Notes: generated by a model not told the origin, from the sequence alone. A stretch of DNA of 64,000 bases from Curtobacterium sp. MCLR17_036 (GCF_003234445.2 NZ_CP126269.1:3224001-3288000); one strand, 5' to 3'; shown: positions 24,755-35,978, numbered from the stretch's first letter. Numbers and translations: made by a program.

Positions 24755-26677
24755 TCACACGAGCGAGTCGCGCCAGGCGGCGTGCAGCTGGGCGAAGCGC
24801 CCGGTGCCGGCGATGAGGTCGGCGGGGGTGCCGTCCTCGACGACGCGGCCGTGCTCCATGACGAGCACGCGGTGCGCGATCGCGACGGTCGACAACCGGT
24901 GCGCGATGATCACCGCGGTGCGGTCGGCGAGCAGGGTCTCCAACCCCTCCTGCACGAGCCGCTCCGACGGGATGTCGAGCGACGCGGTCGCCTCGTCGAG
25001 GATGAGCACCTTCGGGTCGGCGATGAACGCGCGGGCGAACGAGAGCAGCTGCCGCTGACCCGCCGAGACACGGCCACCGCGCTTGTTCACGTCGGTGTCG
25101 TACCCGTCGGGCAGCGCCGTGATGAACTCGTGCGCGCCGACGGCCTTCGCCGACGCCTCGATCTCGGCCCGGGTGGCCCCGGGCTTGCCGAGCGCGATGT
25201 TGTCCGCGACGGTGCCGGAGAACAGGTACGCCTCCTGCGTCACCATGACGATGGCGCGGCGCATGTCCTTCGGCTCGAGGTCGCGCAGGTCGACGCCGTC
25301 GAGCTGCACCGAGCCGCGGGACGGGTCGTAGAAGCGCGCCATGAGCTTGGCGAGCGTCGACTTGCCGGCGCCGGTCGAGCCGACGAGCGCGATGGTCTGC
25401 CCGGCCGGGATGTGCAGGTCGAACTCCGGCAGCACGACCTTGCCCGCGTTGTACGCGAACTCGACGCCGTCGAAGTCCATCTTGCCGTGCGCGTCCGGCA
25501 GCCGGACGGGCTGCACCGGGTCGGGCACGCTCGGCCGTTCCTCGAGCACGCCGGAGATCTTCTCCATCGCGGCCGAGGCCGACTGGTACCCGTTGTAGAA
25601 CATCGCGAGCTCCTGCGCCGGGTCGAAGAACCGCTTGGCGTACAGGGCGACGGCGAGCAGGACGCCGACCTCGAGCGAGCCGCCGACGATGCGGAAGCCG
25701 CCGACGATGACGACTGCGGCGAGCGTGACGTTGCCGATGAGCACGAGGATCGGGTCGAACGTGCCGAACAGGTTGAACACCTTCGTGTTCGCCACCCGGT
25801 ACGCCTCGACGAAGCCCCCGTACTCGTCGCGGTTGCGGGACTCCTTGCGGAACGCCTGCACCGCGCGGATGCCCGTCATCGTCTCGACGAAGTGCACGAT
25901 GACCCGCGCCGAGGTGGTGCGGGTGGACCGGAACAGCGTCTGCGAGTTCGTCTGGAACCAGCGGATGAGGAACCAGAGCGGCACGAGCGAGATCGCCAGC
26001 ACGAGGCCGGAGACCGGGTCGAGCAGGACGAGCGCCACGGCGGTGAACACCATGTAGAGCACGCCCTGGATGAGCTGGTTCAGCCCGGAGTCGAGCAGCT
26101 CGCGGATCGAGTCGAGGTCGCTCGTCTGGCGCGAGATGATCCGGCCCGACGTGTACGTCTCGTGGAACTCGAGCGACAGCCGCTGCGTGTGCAGGAACAC
26201 CCGCTTGCGCAGGTCGATGAGGATCGCCTGGCTGATCCGGGCCGCGAGCACCGTGTACCAGGCAGCGAGGACCGCACCGAGCACCGCGATGACGACGTAC
26301 GCCGACACGACACCGAACGCCGGTGCCCAGTCGTCCTGGTCGATCACCCGCGGCAGCGCCTCGTCGATGCCCCACGCGATGAGTGCCGGCCCGGCGACGG
26401 TGCCGGCGGTCGAGACGACCACGACGACGCCGAGCAGCACGAGCCGCGCCTTCAGCGGCGCCGCGAGCGACCCGAGCAGGGCGAGGGAGCGGCGCCGCAG
26501 GCGCTTGCTCTCCGCCTTGGTGAAGTCGCCACGCTCCTCGCCGCGCACCCCCAGGGTGGTGATCGAGGCGGTGATGGGTGCGGCAGCCTGCGCGTCGGCG
26601 ACGTCGTCGATGACCGGATCCGCGCCTCCCGAGCCGGCCGACGTCCCGACCGGCAGGTTCTGTTCCTGCTGACTCAT
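24755..26677 (-). CDS. ABC exporter half-transporter (permease fused to ATPase), second subunit
   Basis: A 640-residue MDR-type half-transporter. An N-terminal permease domain of six helices (first: [20 protein letters not shown] region) is followed by the nucleotide-binding domain: Walker [11 protein letters not shown]-loop VTQEAYLF, signature VSAGQRQ (a variant of LSGGQ), Walker [13 protein letters not shown] and switch His in IIAHRLSTV. The ATG overlaps the stop of the preceding ATPase-permease (ATGA, 26674-26677), so the two are made together and presumably form a heterodimeric exporter. Substrate unknown; drugs, lipids or peptides are all possible. Confidence 0.93.
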   Translation of the reverse strand: MSQQEQNLPVGTSAGSGGADPVIDDVADAQAAAPITASITTLGVRGEERGDFTKAESKRLRRRSLALLGSLAAPLKARLVLLGVVVVVSTAGTVAGPALIAWGIDEALPRVIDQDDWAPAFGVVSAYVVIAVLGAVLAAWYTVLAARISQAILIDLRKRVFLHTQRLSLEFHETYTSGRIISRQTSDLDSIRELLDSGLNQLIQGVLYMVFTAVALVLLDPVSGLVLAISLVPLWFLIRWFQTNSQTLFRSTRTTSARVIVHFVETMTGIRAVQAFRKESRNRDEYGGFVEAYRVANTKVFNLFGTFDPILVLIGNVTLAAVVIVGGFRIVGGSLEVGVLLAVALYAKRFFDPAQELAMFYNGYQSASAAMEKISGVLEERPSVPDPVQPVRLPDAHGKMDFDGVEFAYNAGKVVLPEFDLHIPAGQTIALVGSTGAGKSTLAKLMARFYDPSRGSVQLDGVDLRDLEPKDMRRAIVMVTQEAYLFSGTVADNIALGKPGATRAEIEASAKAVGAHEFITALPDGYDTDVNKRGGRVSAGQRQLLSFARAFIADPKVLILDEATASLDIPSERLVQEGLETLLADRTAVIIAHRLSTVAIAHRVLVMEHGRVVEDGTPADLIAGTGRFAQLHAAWRDSLV

Positions 26678-28497
26678 GCCATCGCCTCCTCGCGGGCGTC
26701 TGCGTCATCGTCGTCGAGCGACGAGATGACGTACCGGTAGTGCTCGTTGGTGGCCATCAGCTCCGAGTGGGTGCCGACGGCGGTGACCGTGCCGTTCTCC
26801 ATGAGCGCGACGCGGTCGGCCAGGGTGACGGTCGACGGTCGGTGCGCCACGATGAGCGACGTCGTGTCGGCCAGCACCCGGCGCAGGCCGGCTTCGACCC
26901 GTGCCTCGGTGTCGACGTCGAGCGCCGACAGCGGGTCGTCGAGCACGAGCACCGACGGCCGCGCCGCGATCGCCCGCGCCAACGCCAGGCGCTGTCGCTG
27001 TCCGCCGGAGAGCGAGAGCCCCTCTTCGCCGACGCGGGTGTCGACGCCGTCGGGCAGGTCGTCCACGAAGGACGCCTGGGCGATGTCGAGGGCCTCGCGC
27101 ATGAGCGCCTCGGCCTCGTCGCCCGTGACGTCCGGACGGCCGAGCAGCACGTTCTCACGCACCGTCGTCGAGAACAGGGTGGCGTCCTCGAAGGCGACCG
27201 CGACGTGGCGACGCAGCTCCGCTCGGGTGAGGTCGCGGACGTCGACGCCGTCGATCGTCACGGACCCGCCGGTGACGTCGTACAGGCGCGGGACGAGCGC
27301 GAGCAGCGTCGTCTTGCCGGACCCGGTGAGCCCGACGAGCGCCATCGTCTCGCCCGGCTCCAGCCGCAGCTCGACGCCGTTCACCAGGTCCGGGTACTGC
27401 GGTGCGGAGTCCTGGTAGCGGAAGTGCACCGCGTTGAACGCGAGCGCGCCGTGCGGCTCGGGGATCGTCTTCGGCTCGGCCGGGTCGGTGATGGTGTTCT
27501 CGGAGTCCATGACCTCGAAGAAGCGGTCGACCGCGGTCCTGGTGTCGAACGTCATCGACAGGAAGAAGCCGATCGACTCGATCGGGAACCGCAGCACCGT
27601 GGCGGTCGCGAAGAACGCGAAGAGCTGCCCGACGGTCATCTCGCCCTGAGACGCCAGCCAGATGCCGGCCAGCAGGCAGAGCGCGAATGCGACGTCCGGC
27701 ACGAGCAGCAGCCACAGCCAGATGCTCGCGATGGCCTTCGCCTTCTTGATCTCGGTGCCGCGGAGCGCCTCGGCCTGCTCGCTGAACTCGTCGAGCTTCG
27801 CGCCGCCGCGGCCGAACGCCTTGAGCACGCGGATGCCGTGCACCGACTGCTCCACGCTCGTGGCGAGGTCACCGACCTGGTCCTGGCTGCGGCGCGCCAC
27901 GACCGAGTACCGGCGCTCGAACAGCAGCCCGTTGATCCACAAGGGGATCGACGCGACCAGGAAGATCAGGGCGAGCAGCCACCCGAAGGTGAACAGCACG
28001 ACGAAGCCCACGGCGATCGTGATGATGTTCACCACGAGCAGGACGACGCCGAACGCCAGCCAGCGGCGGATCAGCGACAGGTCCGACACCGAACGGGACA
28101 GCAGCTGCCCCGACTCCCACCGGTCGTGGAAGGACACGGGCAGGTCCTGCAGCTTCGCGTACAGGGCGTTGCGCATGCTCGACTCGATGCGCGTCGACGG
28201 CCGCATCACCAGGCGGCGACGCGAGGCGATGAAGAACGCCTCGAGCAGGCCGAGCGCGAGCACCGCGAGGCCGGCCGGCCAGATCTGCGCCGAGTCGCGC
28301 GACGACAGCGGACCGTCGACGAGCCACTGCAGCACGTAGGGGATGGCGAGCGCCACCAGGGAGGCACCCATCGCCGCGGCCATGCCGGCGATGAGGCGGC
28401 CCTGGTGGGGCCGCACGTAGGGGAGGATCCGCGCGATCGCACGCAGGGTCGTCGGGCGGGAGGTGGACGGGCGCGCCGTGGTGGGCGACTTGGACAT
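26674..28497 (-). CDS. ABC exporter half-transporter (permease fused to ATPase), first subunit
   Basis: Partner half-transporter of about 607 residues with N-terminal permease helices ([20 protein letters not shown] and others) and a nucleotide-binding domain: Walker [11 protein letters not shown]-loop AFEDATLF, signature LSGGQRQ, Walker [13 protein letters not shown], His in VAHRPSTV. The Walker B acidic residue after LVLD is Asp in place of the catalytic Glu. This site is therefore probably degenerate, as in heterodimeric exporters such as TM287/288, while the partner keeps Glu. ATG 28497 is preferred because GAGGA lies about 9 nt upstream; ATG 28512 in the same frame is an alternative. The 5' leader is unusually long. 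Confidence 0.92.
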   Translation of the reverse strand: MSKSPTTARPSTSRPTTLRAIARILPYVRPHQGRLIAGMAAAMGASLVALAIPYVLQWLVDGPLSSRDSAQIWPAGLAVLALGLLEAFFIASRRRLVMRPSTRIESSMRNALYAKLQDLPVSFHDRWESGQLLSRSVSDLSLIRRWLAFGVVLLVVNIITIAVGFVVLFTFGWLLALIFLVASIPLWINGLLFERRYSVVARRSQDQVGDLATSVEQSVHGIRVLKAFGRGGAKLDEFSEQAEALRGTEIKKAKAIASIWLWLLLVPDVAFALCLLAGIWLASQGEMTVGQLFAFFATATVLRFPIESIGFFLSMTFDTRTAVDRFFEVMDSENTITDPAEPKTIPEPHGALAFNAVHFRYQDSAPQYPDLVNGVELRLEPGETMALVGLTGSGKTTLLALVPRLYDVTGGSVTIDGVDVRDLTRAELRRHVAVAFEDATLFSTTVRENVLLGRPDVTGDEAEALMREALDIAQASFVDDLPDGVDTRVGEEGLSLSGGQRQRLALARAIAARPSVLVLDDPLSALDVDTEARVEAGLRRVLADTTSLIVAHRPSTVTLADRVALMENGTVTAVGTHSELMATNEHYRYVISSLDDDDADAREEAMA

Positions 28498-28651
28498 GGG
28501 TTGCGTCCTCATGCGTCTGCCGGGTCCCCGGGTCGCGCTGCGGGTGCGGTGCTCGCGTGTTGCTCGCGTGCGTCGTGTGCGCAGCCTCGACCTGGAGGCT
28601 CGGTGTGGCGTTGCGTGGTGATCATCGGCCGGGCGCGTGTCACGCCGCCGC

Positions 28652-28667
28652 CGTCACGTCCGTGACG
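28652..28667. promoter_or_regulatory. palindromic operator candidate
   Basis: CGTCACG-tc-CGTGACG is a perfect 7+7 inverted repeat with a 2-nt centre, about 155 bp upstream of the exporter start. It could bind a dimeric regulator; no regulator gene is adjacent. Confidence 0.35.
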
Positions 28668-28769
28668 TCGGCCGGGCCGGAGGGCACCGGGGGATGGTCG
28701 TCCCCCGGGTTCAGGCGGGTGGTCCGCGACGCCGTCGACCGGTGCCGCGAGGCCGTGGGAACGGCCCGA

Positions 28770-28892
28770 CTAGGCGGCGGCCGCGACGCGGGGTCGCGGG
28801 GCGATCAGGGATCGTCGTGCGGGAGCGGTCCCCACGACGGACTCCAGACCCGCACGGGCAGCCATCGCCACTGTTCCGGTCGTGTCGTCCAT
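28770..28892 (-). CDS. possible 40-residue leader peptide
   Basis: ATG 28892 preceded by GGAGTG at a good distance; the frame ends with TAG at 28770. The product (begins MDDTTGTVAMAARAGLESVV, ends RVAAAA) is Ala/Arg-rich and has no recognisable family. It lies inside the long 5' leader of the ABC exporter operon. Weak evidence: short and with only moderate G/C third positions. Confidence 0.2.
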   Translation of the reverse strand: MDDTTGTVAMAARAGLESVVGTAPARRSLIAPRPRVAAAA

Positions 28893-28980
28893 CGTCACTC
28901 CAGTCGTCGTCTTCGTCTCCGTGGTGTCCGCGGTGCCGCCGATCCCGAGGGACCGTCGACTGCCTGCCGCGGAGCCTTAC

Positions 28981-29010
28981 AGACTATTCACAGGAGGACG
29001 TCGTGCGCAA
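28981..29010 (-). promoter_or_regulatory. possible promoter of the ABC exporter transcript
   Basis: On the minus strand TTGCGC (29010-29005), 18 nt, TAGTCT (28986-28981). If used, the mRNA leader before the exporter would be about 475 nt. Confidence 0.3.
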
Positions 29011-29034
29011 TGGTGCGCCACGAATTCGTCAGAG

Positions 29035-29091
29035 CAGTGGAAGAAGTGCAGCTCAGTGGAAGAAGTGCCGCTCAGTGGAAGAAGTGCCGCT
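29035..29091. repeat. 19-bp tandem repeat at the purH 3' end, three copies
   Basis: cagtggaagaagtgcNgct starts at 29035, 29054 and 29073. The copy at 29073 encodes the last codons of purH; the stop codon straddles copies two and three. The other two copies lie immediately beyond the stop. Confidence 0.9.
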
Positions 29092-30706
29092 CGCCCGTGA
29101 AGTACATCGTCACGCCGGCGGCCTGCGCCGCGGCGACGACCTCGTCGTCACGGACGCTGCCACCGGGCTGGGCGACCGCGCGCACGCCGGCGTCGAGCAG
29201 GACCTGCAGGCCGTCGGCGAACGGGAAGAACGCGTCCGACGCCGCGACGCTGCCGGCCGCACGGTCCCCCGCACGGTCCACCGCGAGGTGGCAGGAGTCG
29301 ACGCGGTTGACCTGGCCCATGCCGACACCGACGCTCGCGCCCTGGTTCGCCAGCAGGATCGCGTTCGACTTCACCGAGCGGCTCGCCTTCCACGCGAACG
29401 CCAGGTCGACGAGGGTCTGCTCGTCGGCCGGCTCACCGGCGACCAGGGTCCACGTGGACTGGTCGAACCCGGCGAATCGGTCGGCGTCCTGCACGAGGAA
29501 GCCGCCGGAGACCTGCTTGACCTCGCGGTCGGCGAGCGCGAAGTCCGACGGCAGCGTGAGCAGGCGGATGTTCTTCTTCCGCGACAGGATCTCGAGGGCC
29601 TCGGGGTCGAACGCCGGGGCGACGACGACCTCGGTGAAGATGTCCTGCACCGTCTCGGCCATCTGCTTCGTCACGGTGCGGTTCGCGGCGATGACCCCGC
29701 CGAACGCCGACAGCGGGTCGCAGGCGTGCGCGGCCGCGTGCGCGGAGGCGATCGGGTCGGCGGCGTCGGCCGGGGCGATCGCGATGCCGCACGGGTTGGC
29801 GTGCTTGATGATCGCCACCGCCGGCTCGTCGAAGTCGAACGCGGCCCGCACGGCGGCGTCGGCGTCGACGTAGTTGTTGTACGACATCTCCTTGCCGTGC
29901 AGCTGCGTCGCCTGCGCGATGCCGGTGCCGTCGGGCAGCGTGTACAGCGCGGCTGCCTGGTGGGCGTTCTCGCCGTAGCGGAGCGTGGCGGACAGTTCGG
30001 CCGTGAGCGACAGCTGCTCGTCGAAGATGCCCGGCGTCTCGAGGTCGGTGCCGGTCGTCGGGGCGGCCGCCGCCGCGACGACGTCGCTCGCGAAGTAGCC
30101 CGCGACGGCGGTGTCGTAGGCCGCGGTGTGCGCGAAGGCCTGGGCGGCGAGGCGCTTGCGGAGCTCGAGCGGGGTGCCGCCGGCACGGACGGCCTCGACG
30201 ACCTCGGCGTAGGACGCCGGGGACACGACGATCGCGACGTTCGGGTGGTTCTTCGCCGACGCACGGACCATCGCCGGGCCGCCGATGTCGACGTTCTCGA
30301 CGACCGTGGCGGAGTCGGCGCCCGAGGCGACCGTCTCGACGAACGGGTAGAGGTTCACGACGACGAGCTCGAAGGGCGCGATGCCGAGGTCCGCGAGCTG
30401 CTGCTCGTGCGACGCGAGCCGCAGGTCGGCGAGCAGGCCCGCGTGCACCGAGGGGTGCAGGGTCTTGACGCGCCCGTCGAGCGACTCCGGGAAGCCGGTG
30501 ACGTCCTCGACCCCGGTGACCGGGAACCCGGCGTCGCGGATGGCCTGGGCGGTGGAGCCCGTCGACACGATCTCGACGCCGGACTCGGCCAGGGCGCCGG
30601 CGAGCTCGAGCAGGCCGGACTTGTCGCTCACCGAGATGAGGGCCCGGCGCACCGGGACGACGTCGCGGTCGCGGTAGAGGCTGGGGTCGGCTGCGTGCAC
30701 GCTCAT
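29072..30706 (-). CDS. purH: bifunctional AICAR transformylase / IMP cyclohydrolase
   Basis: Catalyses the last two steps of IMP synthesis. The 544-residue protein has the IMP cyclohydrolase domain at the N-terminus ([56 protein letters not shown]) and the transformylase domain after it ([40 protein letters not shown] with the catalytic Lys-His, and [11 protein letters not shown]). The C-terminus TGERHFFH is the family's usual end. The start ATG overlaps the stop of purN (ATGA). It ends in a 19-bp tandem repeat. Confidence 0.97.
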   Translation of the reverse strand: MSVHAADPSLYRDRDVVPVRRALISVSDKSGLLELAGALAESGVEIVSTGSTAQAIRDAGFPVTGVEDVTGFPESLDGRVKTLHPSVHAGLLADLRLASHEQQLADLGIAPFELVVVNLYPFVETVASGADSATVVENVDIGGPAMVRASAKNHPNVAIVVSPASYAEVVEAVRAGGTPLELRKRLAAQAFAHTAAYDTAVAGYFASDVVAAAAAPTTGTDLETPGIFDEQLSLTAELSATLRYGENAHQAAALYTLPDGTGIAQATQLHGKEMSYNNYVDADAAVRAAFDFDEPAVAIIKHANPCGIAIAPADAADPIASAHAAAHACDPLSAFGGVIAANRTVTKQMAETVQDIFTEVVVAPAFDPEALEILSRKKNIRLLTLPSDFALADREVKQVSGGFLVQDADRFAGFDQSTWTLVAGEPADEQTLVDLAFAWKASRSVKSNAILLANQGASVGVGMGQVNRVDSCHLAVDRAGDRAAGSVAASDAFFPFADGLQVLLDAGVRAVAQPGGSVRDDEVVAAAQAAGVTMYFTGERHFFH

Positions 30707-31296
30707 GCGCTCGGGGTGTCCTTCAGGTCGGTGGTGCCGTTGGCGATGTCGAGGATGGTCTGGATGAGCAGGCGACGCTCGACCGGCTTGATGCGGTCGT
30801 GCAGCGTCGACTCGGTGTCGCCCGGCAGCACCGGGACGCGTTCCTGCGCGAGGATCGGGCCGCTGTCGACCCCGTCGTCGACGGTGATGACGCTCGCGCC
30901 GGTCTCGGTGACGCCCGCCGCCAGCGCGTCGCGGACGCCGTGGGCGCCGGGGAACTCGGGCAGGTACGCGGGGTGCGTGTTGATGATCGCCGGGGCGAAC
31001 TCGGACACCACCGCGGGCGGCAGCAGTCGCATGAGGCCGGACAGGACGAGCAGGTCCGGCGACCACGGGCGGATCTGCTCCGCGAGCGCCTCGCCCCACT
31101 CGGCACGGGTCGCGTAGCGGGAGAACGGCACCGTGAACGTCGGGATCGAGAACTCCTCGCCCAGCCCGAGGCCCTCGGCGTCGCGGTCGGCCCCGATGGC
31201 GACGACACGGGCGGGGTACTCGGCGTCGAAGGTCGCTTCGAGCAGGGCTCGGAGGTTCGACCCGGTACCGGAGATCAGGACGACCAGTTCGAGCAC
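30703..31296 (-). CDS. purN: phosphoribosylglycinamide formyltransferase
   Basis: Transfers a formyl group from 10-formyl-THF to GAR in purine synthesis. The 197-residue protein begins [17 protein letters not shown], which holds the GAR phosphate-binding loop. It continues with [13 protein letters not shown], the catalytic region [20 protein letters not shown] (His in place of Ser-Leu variants) and [14 protein letters not shown] with the catalytic Asp. GTG 31296 lies 7 nt after TAGGGT and is probably leaderless. It is followed by purH with a 4-nt overlap. Confidence 0.96.
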   Translation of the reverse strand: MLELVVLISGTGSNLRALLEATFDAEYPARVVAIGADRDAEGLGLGEEFSIPTFTVPFSRYATRAEWGEALAEQIRPWSPDLLVLSGLMRLLPPAVVSEFAPAIINTHPAYLPEFPGAHGVRDALAAGVTETGASVITVDDGVDSGPILAQERVPVLPGDTESTLHDRIKPVERRLLIQTILDIANGTTDLKDTPSA

Positions 31297-31303
31297 GGCA
31301 CCA

Positions 31304-31309
31304 ACCCTA
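31304..31309 (-). promoter_or_regulatory. -10 hexamer of purN-purH (leaderless)
   Basis: TAGGGT on the minus strand, 7 nt before the purN GTG. Confidence 0.5.
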
Positions 31310-31389
31310 GCGGGACCCGCGTTGGAGGTCACACCCTCGGAGACCGCTAGCATTTCAGACATTACTAATCGGAAGGGTGGACGACGACG

Positions 31390-31602
31390 ATGGATCACGT
31401 GCGCGATGTCCTCGGCAGCGTGACGTTCGCCGTGCTGCTGAGCCTCGCGCTCCTCGTCGTCGGCGCGGCGGTCGCGAGCGCCGCCTGGACGGCGGGCTCG
31501 TGGATCCGTCCGGCTGCGACGGGCACGAGTGTGTTCACCGCGGCCATGTGCACGGCGGCCGCCCTGCGCCGTCGGCGTGCTCGGACCGGTGGCCGGCGCT
31601 AA
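31390..31602 (+). CDS. small membrane protein
   Basis: A 70-residue protein with two hydrophobic segments ([21 protein letters not shown] and [16 protein letters not shown]) and a strongly basic C-terminus ([11 protein letters not shown]). G/C third-position usage supports coding. ATG 31390 has GGAAGGG upstream. Its last 4 bases overlap the convergent perM gene. It sits between purN and perM, facing away from purN. Function unknown. Confidence 0.6.
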   Translation: MDHVRDVLGSVTFAVLLSLALLVVGAAVASAAWTAGSWIRPAATGTSVFTAAMCTAAALRRRRARTGGRR

Positions 31603-33569
31603 CGGTCGCCCTTCGGCTGCCGCCACCAGGGCAGCTCGTCCTCGGGGATCTGATCGGTGGCGTCCCAGGCCGTCGGGCGGGCCGTGTCTGCGAGCCGCGT
31701 CGGGTCCGTCGCCGACTGCGCGCCCCGCCCCGGCCGGTCGCCGTGCACCTCCACGGCCGGTTCCGCGTCGTCGACGTCGTCCCGTCCGGCGACGAACTCC
31801 TCGGTGCTCCAGGGGAACGCGGGCTGCGCGTCGGTGCGGTCCCGCTCCGGTGTGGCCGCCGGCCGCTCGGCCGCCGCGTGCCCGGCGTCGCTCCGCTGCC
31901 CGGCCACGCGGTCGCGCAGTCCGGCAGCACGCCCGCGCAGGCCGCCGGCGCGCTGCCGGACCGAGCCGGCGGCGTCGGACAGCCGGTCGCGCAGGCCGGC
32001 CAGGCCGGCGCCGCCGCCGTTCCGCCGTCCGTCCGAGGGTGCCTCGGTGACGCGGTCGGCGGCGACGGTGTCGGTCGCCGCCCACGCCGGCAGTTCGACG
32101 TCGTGGTCGGTGTCGCGGGCGACGCGCTCGTCGGACACGGGCTCGGTCGGCAGGGCCGCGCCCGCCCGGTCCGCTGCCGCGACGGTGGCGCCGTCGTGCG
32201 ACTCCTCGACCACGAAGCGGTGCACGTCGGTGGTCCGTCCGGCACCCGCCCGGTCGAGGGCTGCCAGCAGCGAGCCGGCGTGGGCGTCGGCCGCAGCGGC
32301 GTGCTCGTCGTCGTGGTCGGCCTCGGTCCAGCGCTCGCGGCCCCGCTCCGGGAACCGCACCAGGTCGCTGCCGGTGGCGAGCGCGAGGATCGCCGGCACC
32401 CCGACCTCGAGCGCGGCGAACGCGCCGACGGTGAGGGCGTGCGGACCGACGCCGGCCAGCCGGCCGGGGCCGAGGGACCCCGACGACAGCCAGGCGACGA
32501 GGCCGGTCGCGACGCCGGCGACGAGCCCCGTGACGACGCCGCCCAGGGCACGGTGCAGCGCCGAGTCGGCGGCGCCGAGGGCCCGGACGAGCCGCGGCCG
32601 CATCGCCCCGCCGACGGCGAACCCGGCGACGACGGGCACGAGCACCCAGACCAGCCCGAAGGTGTGGCCGGAGGTCGGCAGCGCGCCGAACACCGGCAGC
32701 CCCGGGATCGGCCCGAGCGTCGTCGCGATCGGCGAGACGCTCGACCCCGTGCCGATGGCGAAGCCCGGTCCGACGAGCCACGACGTGGCCCAACCGACCA
32801 GGTCCGGCAGGAAGGCGAGCTGTCCGACCGTGATGGCCACGCCGCCGACGACGCCGGCGTGGGACTGCTCGTACAGGGTGATGACCTCGGCGAACGAGGT
32901 GAACAGCAGCAGGCCGACGACGAGCCCGGCGACCGCGACGACGACCGCGGTGGCGGCGGTGCCCGCGCGCAGTCCGAAGCCGATCACGGCGCGCCACACG
33001 GCGGGGACCCGGTCGAGCAGGTCGAGCAGCCGCTGGGTACCGGCGTCGGCGGGCAGCCCGCGTCGGCGGCGACAGACCTCGGAGGTCCAGAGCGCCGGGA
33101 TGCCGAACCAGAGCGCCGGCAGCACCACCGCCTGCCAGAGCGTCGGGCGGGTGGCCGCCGAGGTCGAGGTCGCCGCGACGGCGAGGCCGAGCAGGGCGAC
33201 GGCGGCGGTGCCGACGAGCAGCCCGGTGGTGCGGTGCTCGGTCTCCGCGAAGCGCCGTCCGGCGCGGCCGCCGAGCCACGCGGTGACGACCGCGAAGCCG
33301 AGCGCGGCGATCGTCACGTGGACGGGGTCGCCGGCGCCGGGGATCCCGGTGCTCTTCGCAGCGGCGGCACCGAGCAGGAACGTCACGTCGACGCCGTGGC
33401 CGACGAGCCAGACGCTGCCGGTGGCCTTCCAGAACACGTCCCAGTCGACCTGCAGCCCGTACTCGAAGCCCCACAGGAGCGTGAGCGGGACGAGGGCGAT
33501 GCCGACGCCGACGCCGACCGTCACGACCGCCTCGATCGCGGCGAGCAGAGCGGTTCCCAGGCGGTTCAT
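31599..33569 (-). CDS. perM: PerM-like/DUF6350 polytopic membrane protein
   Basis: A 656-residue membrane protein with some nine or ten hydrophobic helices in the first 420 residues. A hydrophilic C-terminal third rich in Asp, Ala and Arg follows ([27 protein letters not shown]). The first segment ([23 protein letters not shown]) and conserved stretches such as [20 protein letters not shown] match the DUF6350 family. Members sit between sucCD and purNH in actinobacteria, including the mycobacterial cell-division factor PerM. Gene order here (sucC-sucD-perM-purN-purH) is the same, supporting orthology. ATG 33569 lies 7 nt after TATCCT. It overlaps the end of the facing small gene by 4 nt. Confidence 0.85.
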   Translation of the reverse strand: MNRLGTALLAAIEAVVTVGVGVGIALVPLTLLWGFEYGLQVDWDVFWKATGSVWLVGHGVDVTFLLGAAAAKSTGIPGAGDPVHVTIAALGFAVVTAWLGGRAGRRFAETEHRTTGLLVGTAAVALLGLAVAATSTSAATRPTLWQAVVLPALWFGIPALWTSEVCRRRRGLPADAGTQRLLDLLDRVPAVWRAVIGFGLRAGTAATAVVVAVAGLVVGLLLFTSFAEVITLYEQSHAGVVGGVAITVGQLAFLPDLVGWATSWLVGPGFAIGTGSSVSPIATTLGPIPGLPVFGALPTSGHTFGLVWVLVPVVAGFAVGGAMRPRLVRALGAADSALHRALGGVVTGLVAGVATGLVAWLSSGSLGPGRLAGVGPHALTVGAFAALEVGVPAILALATGSDLVRFPERGRERWTEADHDDEHAAAADAHAGSLLAALDRAGAGRTTDVHRFVVEESHDGATVAAADRAGAALPTEPVSDERVARDTDHDVELPAWAATDTVAADRVTEAPSDGRRNGGGAGLAGLRDRLSDAAGSVRQRAGGLRGRAAGLRDRVAGQRSDAGHAAAERPAATPERDRTDAQPAFPWSTEEFVAGRDDVDDAEPAVEVHGDRPGRGAQSATDPTRLADTARPTAWDATDQIPEDELPWWRQPKGDR

Positions 33570-33576
33570 CGCAGCG

Positions 33577-33582
33577 AGGATA
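33577..33582 (-). promoter_or_regulatory. -10 hexamer of perM (leaderless)
   Basis: TATCCT on the minus strand, 7 nt before ATG 33569. Confidence 0.5.
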
Positions 33583-33603
33583 CGTGCCGAGCCGCAGGAA
33601 CGA

Positions 33604-33639
33604 CGGGAGGCTCGGCGCGAACCCGCGCCGAGCCTCCCG
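33604..33639 (-). terminator. 16-bp hairpin terminator of sucC-sucD
   Basis: cgggaggctcggcgcg (33604-33619) pairs perfectly with 33624-33639 around an AACC loop, 26 bp after the sucD stop. No U-tract. Shares the GGGAGGC stem core with 14131-14173; its right arm (acccgcgccgagcctcccg) also appears inside the start of the MpaB-like gene near 38548. Confidence 0.8.
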
Positions 33640-33664
33640 GCAGCCGTGTCGAGACGAGCGCCGC

Positions 33665-34552
33665 TCAGCGCGCGGCGACCACCTCGCGCAACAGCGCGGC
33701 GGTCTCGGACGGCGTCTTGCCGACCTTGACCCCGGCGGCCTCGAGCGCCTGCTTCTTCGCCTCGGCGGTGCCGGCCGAGCCGGACACGATCGCCCCGGCG
33801 TGGCCCATCGTCTTGCCCTCCGGCGCGGTGAAGCCCGCGACGTAGCCGACGACCGGCTTGGTGACGTGCGCCTTGATGTAGTCGGCGGCGCGTTCCTCGG
33901 CGTCGCCGCCGATCTCGCCGATCATCACGATCGCCTCGGTCTCGGGGTCCGCCTCGAACGCGGCGAGCGCGTCGATGTGCGTCGTGCCGATGACCGGGTC
34001 GCCGCCGATGCCGATGGCGGTCGAGAAGCCCAGGTCACGCAGCTCGTACATCATCTGGTAGGTCAGGGTGCCCGACTTCGACACGAGGCCGATCGGGCCC
34101 TTGCCGGTGATCGACGCCGGGGTGATGCCGACGAGCGACTCCCCGGGGGTGATGATGCCGGGGCAGTTCGGGCCGATGATCCGGGTCTTCCCGCCCAAGG
34201 CCTTGGCGTGCGCCCAGAACGCGGCGGAGTCCTGCACCGGGATGCCCTCGGTGATGACGACGACGAGCGGGATCTCGGCGTCGATGGCCTCCATCACGGC
34301 GTCCTTCGCGAACGCCGGCGGCACGAAGACGATGGAGACGTCGGCACCGGTGGTGTCGATGGCCTCGCGCACCGAGCCGAAGACGGGCAGCTCGACGTCT
34401 CCGTGGGTGACGGTGGTGCCGGCCTTGCGGGCGTTGACGCCACCGACCACCTGCGTGCCGGCCTTGAGCATCAGGGCGGTGTGCTTCGTGCCCTCGCCAC
34501 CGGTGATGCCCTGGACGATGACCTTGGAGTCCTTGTTGAGGAAGATCGACAT
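33665..34552 (-). CDS. sucD: succinyl-CoA synthetase (ligase), alpha subunit
   Basis: CoA-binding subunit of the TCA-cycle enzyme that makes succinate and ATP/GTP from succinyl-CoA. 295 residues, normal length. Seen: [20 protein letters not shown] at the N-terminus (a Rossmann-like CoA site), [34 protein letters not shown] and the phosphorylated active-site His in [20 protein letters not shown] 34552 follows the sucC stop by 11 bp in one operon and ends at a strong hairpin. Confidence 0.97.
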   Translation of the reverse strand: MSIFLNKDSKVIVQGITGGEGTKHTALMLKAGTQVVGGVNARKAGTTVTHGDVELPVFGSVREAIDTTGADVSIVFVPPAFAKDAVMEAIDAEIPLVVVITEGIPVQDSAAFWAHAKALGGKTRIIGPNCPGIITPGESLVGITPASITGKGPIGLVSKSGTLTYQMMYELRDLGFSTAIGIGGDPVIGTTHIDALAAFEADPETEAIVMIGEIGGDAEERAADYIKAHVTKPVVGYVAGFTAPEGKTMGHAGAIVSGSAGTAEAKKQALEAAGVKVGKTPSETAALLREVVAAR

Positions 34553-34563
34553 GGTCAGTCCCT

Positions 34564-35733
34564 TCAGGCCGCTGCGGCGGCGAGTTCGGCGGCCTGCTCG
34601 GCCGCATCGTCCATGGTCGCGGCGACGGTGACGAGCGGGTGCGCTGCCTCCGCCAGGATCCGACGACCCTCTTCCACGTTGTTGCCGTCGAGGCGCACGA
34701 CGAGCGGCTTGGTGGCCGCGTCGCCCAGGATGCCGAGCGCGGCGACGATGCCGTTCGCGACGGCGTCGCAGGCGGTGATCCCACCGAAGACGTTCACGAA
34801 GACGCTCTTCACCTGCGGGTCGCCGAGGATGACGTCGAGTCCGTTGGCCATGACCTCGGCCGAGGCGCCGCCGCCGATGTCGAGGAAGTTCGCGGGCTTC
34901 ACGCCGCCGTGGCGCTCACCGGCGTAGGCGACGACGTCGAGCGTCGACATGACGAGACCCGCGCCGTTGCCGATGACGCCGACCTGGCCGTCGAGCTTGA
35001 CGTAGTTGAGGCCGTGGGCCTTCGCCTTGGCCTCGAGCGGGTCCTCGCTGGCGGTGTCCTCGAGCTGCGCGTGGCCCTCGTGGCGGAAGTCGGCGTTCTC
35101 GTCGAGCGAGACCTTGCCGTCGAGTGCCAGGATCTGGCCGTCGCCGGTGCGGACGAGGGGGTTCACCTCGACCAGGGTCGCATCCTCGCCGGCGAACACG
35201 TCGTAGAGCTTCACGAAGACGTCGGCGACCTGGTCCTGGAGCTCGGAGGGGAAGTTCGCCTGCCGCGCGATGTCCAGCGCGGCCTCCTTGTTGATGCCCG
35301 TCAGCGGGTTCACCTCGACGCGGGCGAGCGCCTCGGGCTTCTCGACCGCGAGCTGCTCGATCTCCATGCCGCCCTCGACGCTGGTGAGCGACAGGTAGGA
35401 GCGGTTGGCCCGGTCGAGCAGGACCGAGAAGTAGAACTCCTCGGCGATGTCCGCACCCTGGGCGACCATGACGCGCTGCACGGTGTGGCCCTTGATGTCG
35501 AGGCCGAGGATGGCCTGTGCGTGCTCGTACGCCTCGTCGGGGGTCTTCGCGACCTTCACGCCGCCGGCCTTGCCGCGACCGCCGACCTTCACCTGCGCCT
35601 TGACGACGACCACGCCGCCGATCTGCTCGGCCGCCGCTCTCGCCTCGTCCGGGGTGTCGGCGATGATCCCCTGCAACACGGGGACGCCGTAGGACTCGAA
35701 GAGGTCCCTGGCCTCGTACTCGAAAAGATCCAC
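34564..35733 (-). CDS. sucC: succinyl-CoA synthetase (ligase), beta subunit
   Basis: ATP-grasp subunit of succinyl-CoA synthetase. The 389-residue protein has the normal N-terminus ([19 protein letters not shown]), [38 protein letters not shown] with the metal-binding Asn/Asp, [28 protein letters not shown] and [13 protein letters not shown]. The GTG at 35733 is chosen because the family begins with MDLFEYQ-like sequence; GGGAAGAAG lies upstream. First gene of the sucC-sucD operon. The 245 bp between this start and recQ contain no evident additional gene. Confidence 0.97.
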   Translation of the reverse strand: MDLFEYEARDLFESYGVPVLQGIIADTPDEARAAAEQIGGVVVVKAQVKVGGRGKAGGVKVAKTPDEAYEHAQAILGLDIKGHTVQRVMVAQGADIAEEFYFSVLLDRANRSYLSLTSVEGGMEIEQLAVEKPEALARVEVNPLTGINKEAALDIARQANFPSELQDQVADVFVKLYDVFAGEDATLVEVNPLVRTGDGQILALDGKVSLDENADFRHEGHAQLEDTASEDPLEAKAKAHGLNYVKLDGQVGVIGNGAGLVMSTLDVVAYAGERHGGVKPANFLDIGGGASAEVMANGLDVILGDPQVKSVFVNVFGGITACDAVANGIVAALGILGDAATKPLVVRLDGNNVEEGRRILAEAAHPLVTVAATMDDAAEQAAELAAAAA

Positions 35734-35978
35734 GCTGTTCTTCTTCCCGCACGTTCCGTGCGATCGGCATCGGTTACCCGGTCGCCACACTCACCATCGA
35801 GGGTCGCTCGATGTCGAGACAACGGCCGCCACGCAGCCTAGCGCTGGTCGGTGGACGCCCGGTGCGCGGGTCGCGGGATCCGTGGACGGACGGGAGGCAC
35901 GGGTCGCCTCCGCCACGCAAGAGCCGCTGGACGCACCCCCGGGTCGGTCCCCCAGCGTGCGCCCGGCAGTGTGGATCG

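Larger units (their letters stand above)
28498..29034 (-). other. long intergenic region upstream of the ABC exporter operon
   Basis: About 540 bp without a convincing gene. It contains a palindrome (28652-28667), a possible 40-codon open frame and a possible promoter, all on the minus strand, described separately. Third-position G/C bias is weak in all six frames. The upstream 28590-28700 part is G/C-rich without clear structure. Confidence 0.5.

Noticed and set aside
23912..26740. Long plus-strand frame opposite the ABC exporter
   Set aside because: Shadow of the ABC transporter genes with no homologous domain.
35734..35978. Additional gene between sucC and recQ
   Set aside because: Open frames are short, poorly biased and not conserved-looking; more likely a divergent regulatory interval.
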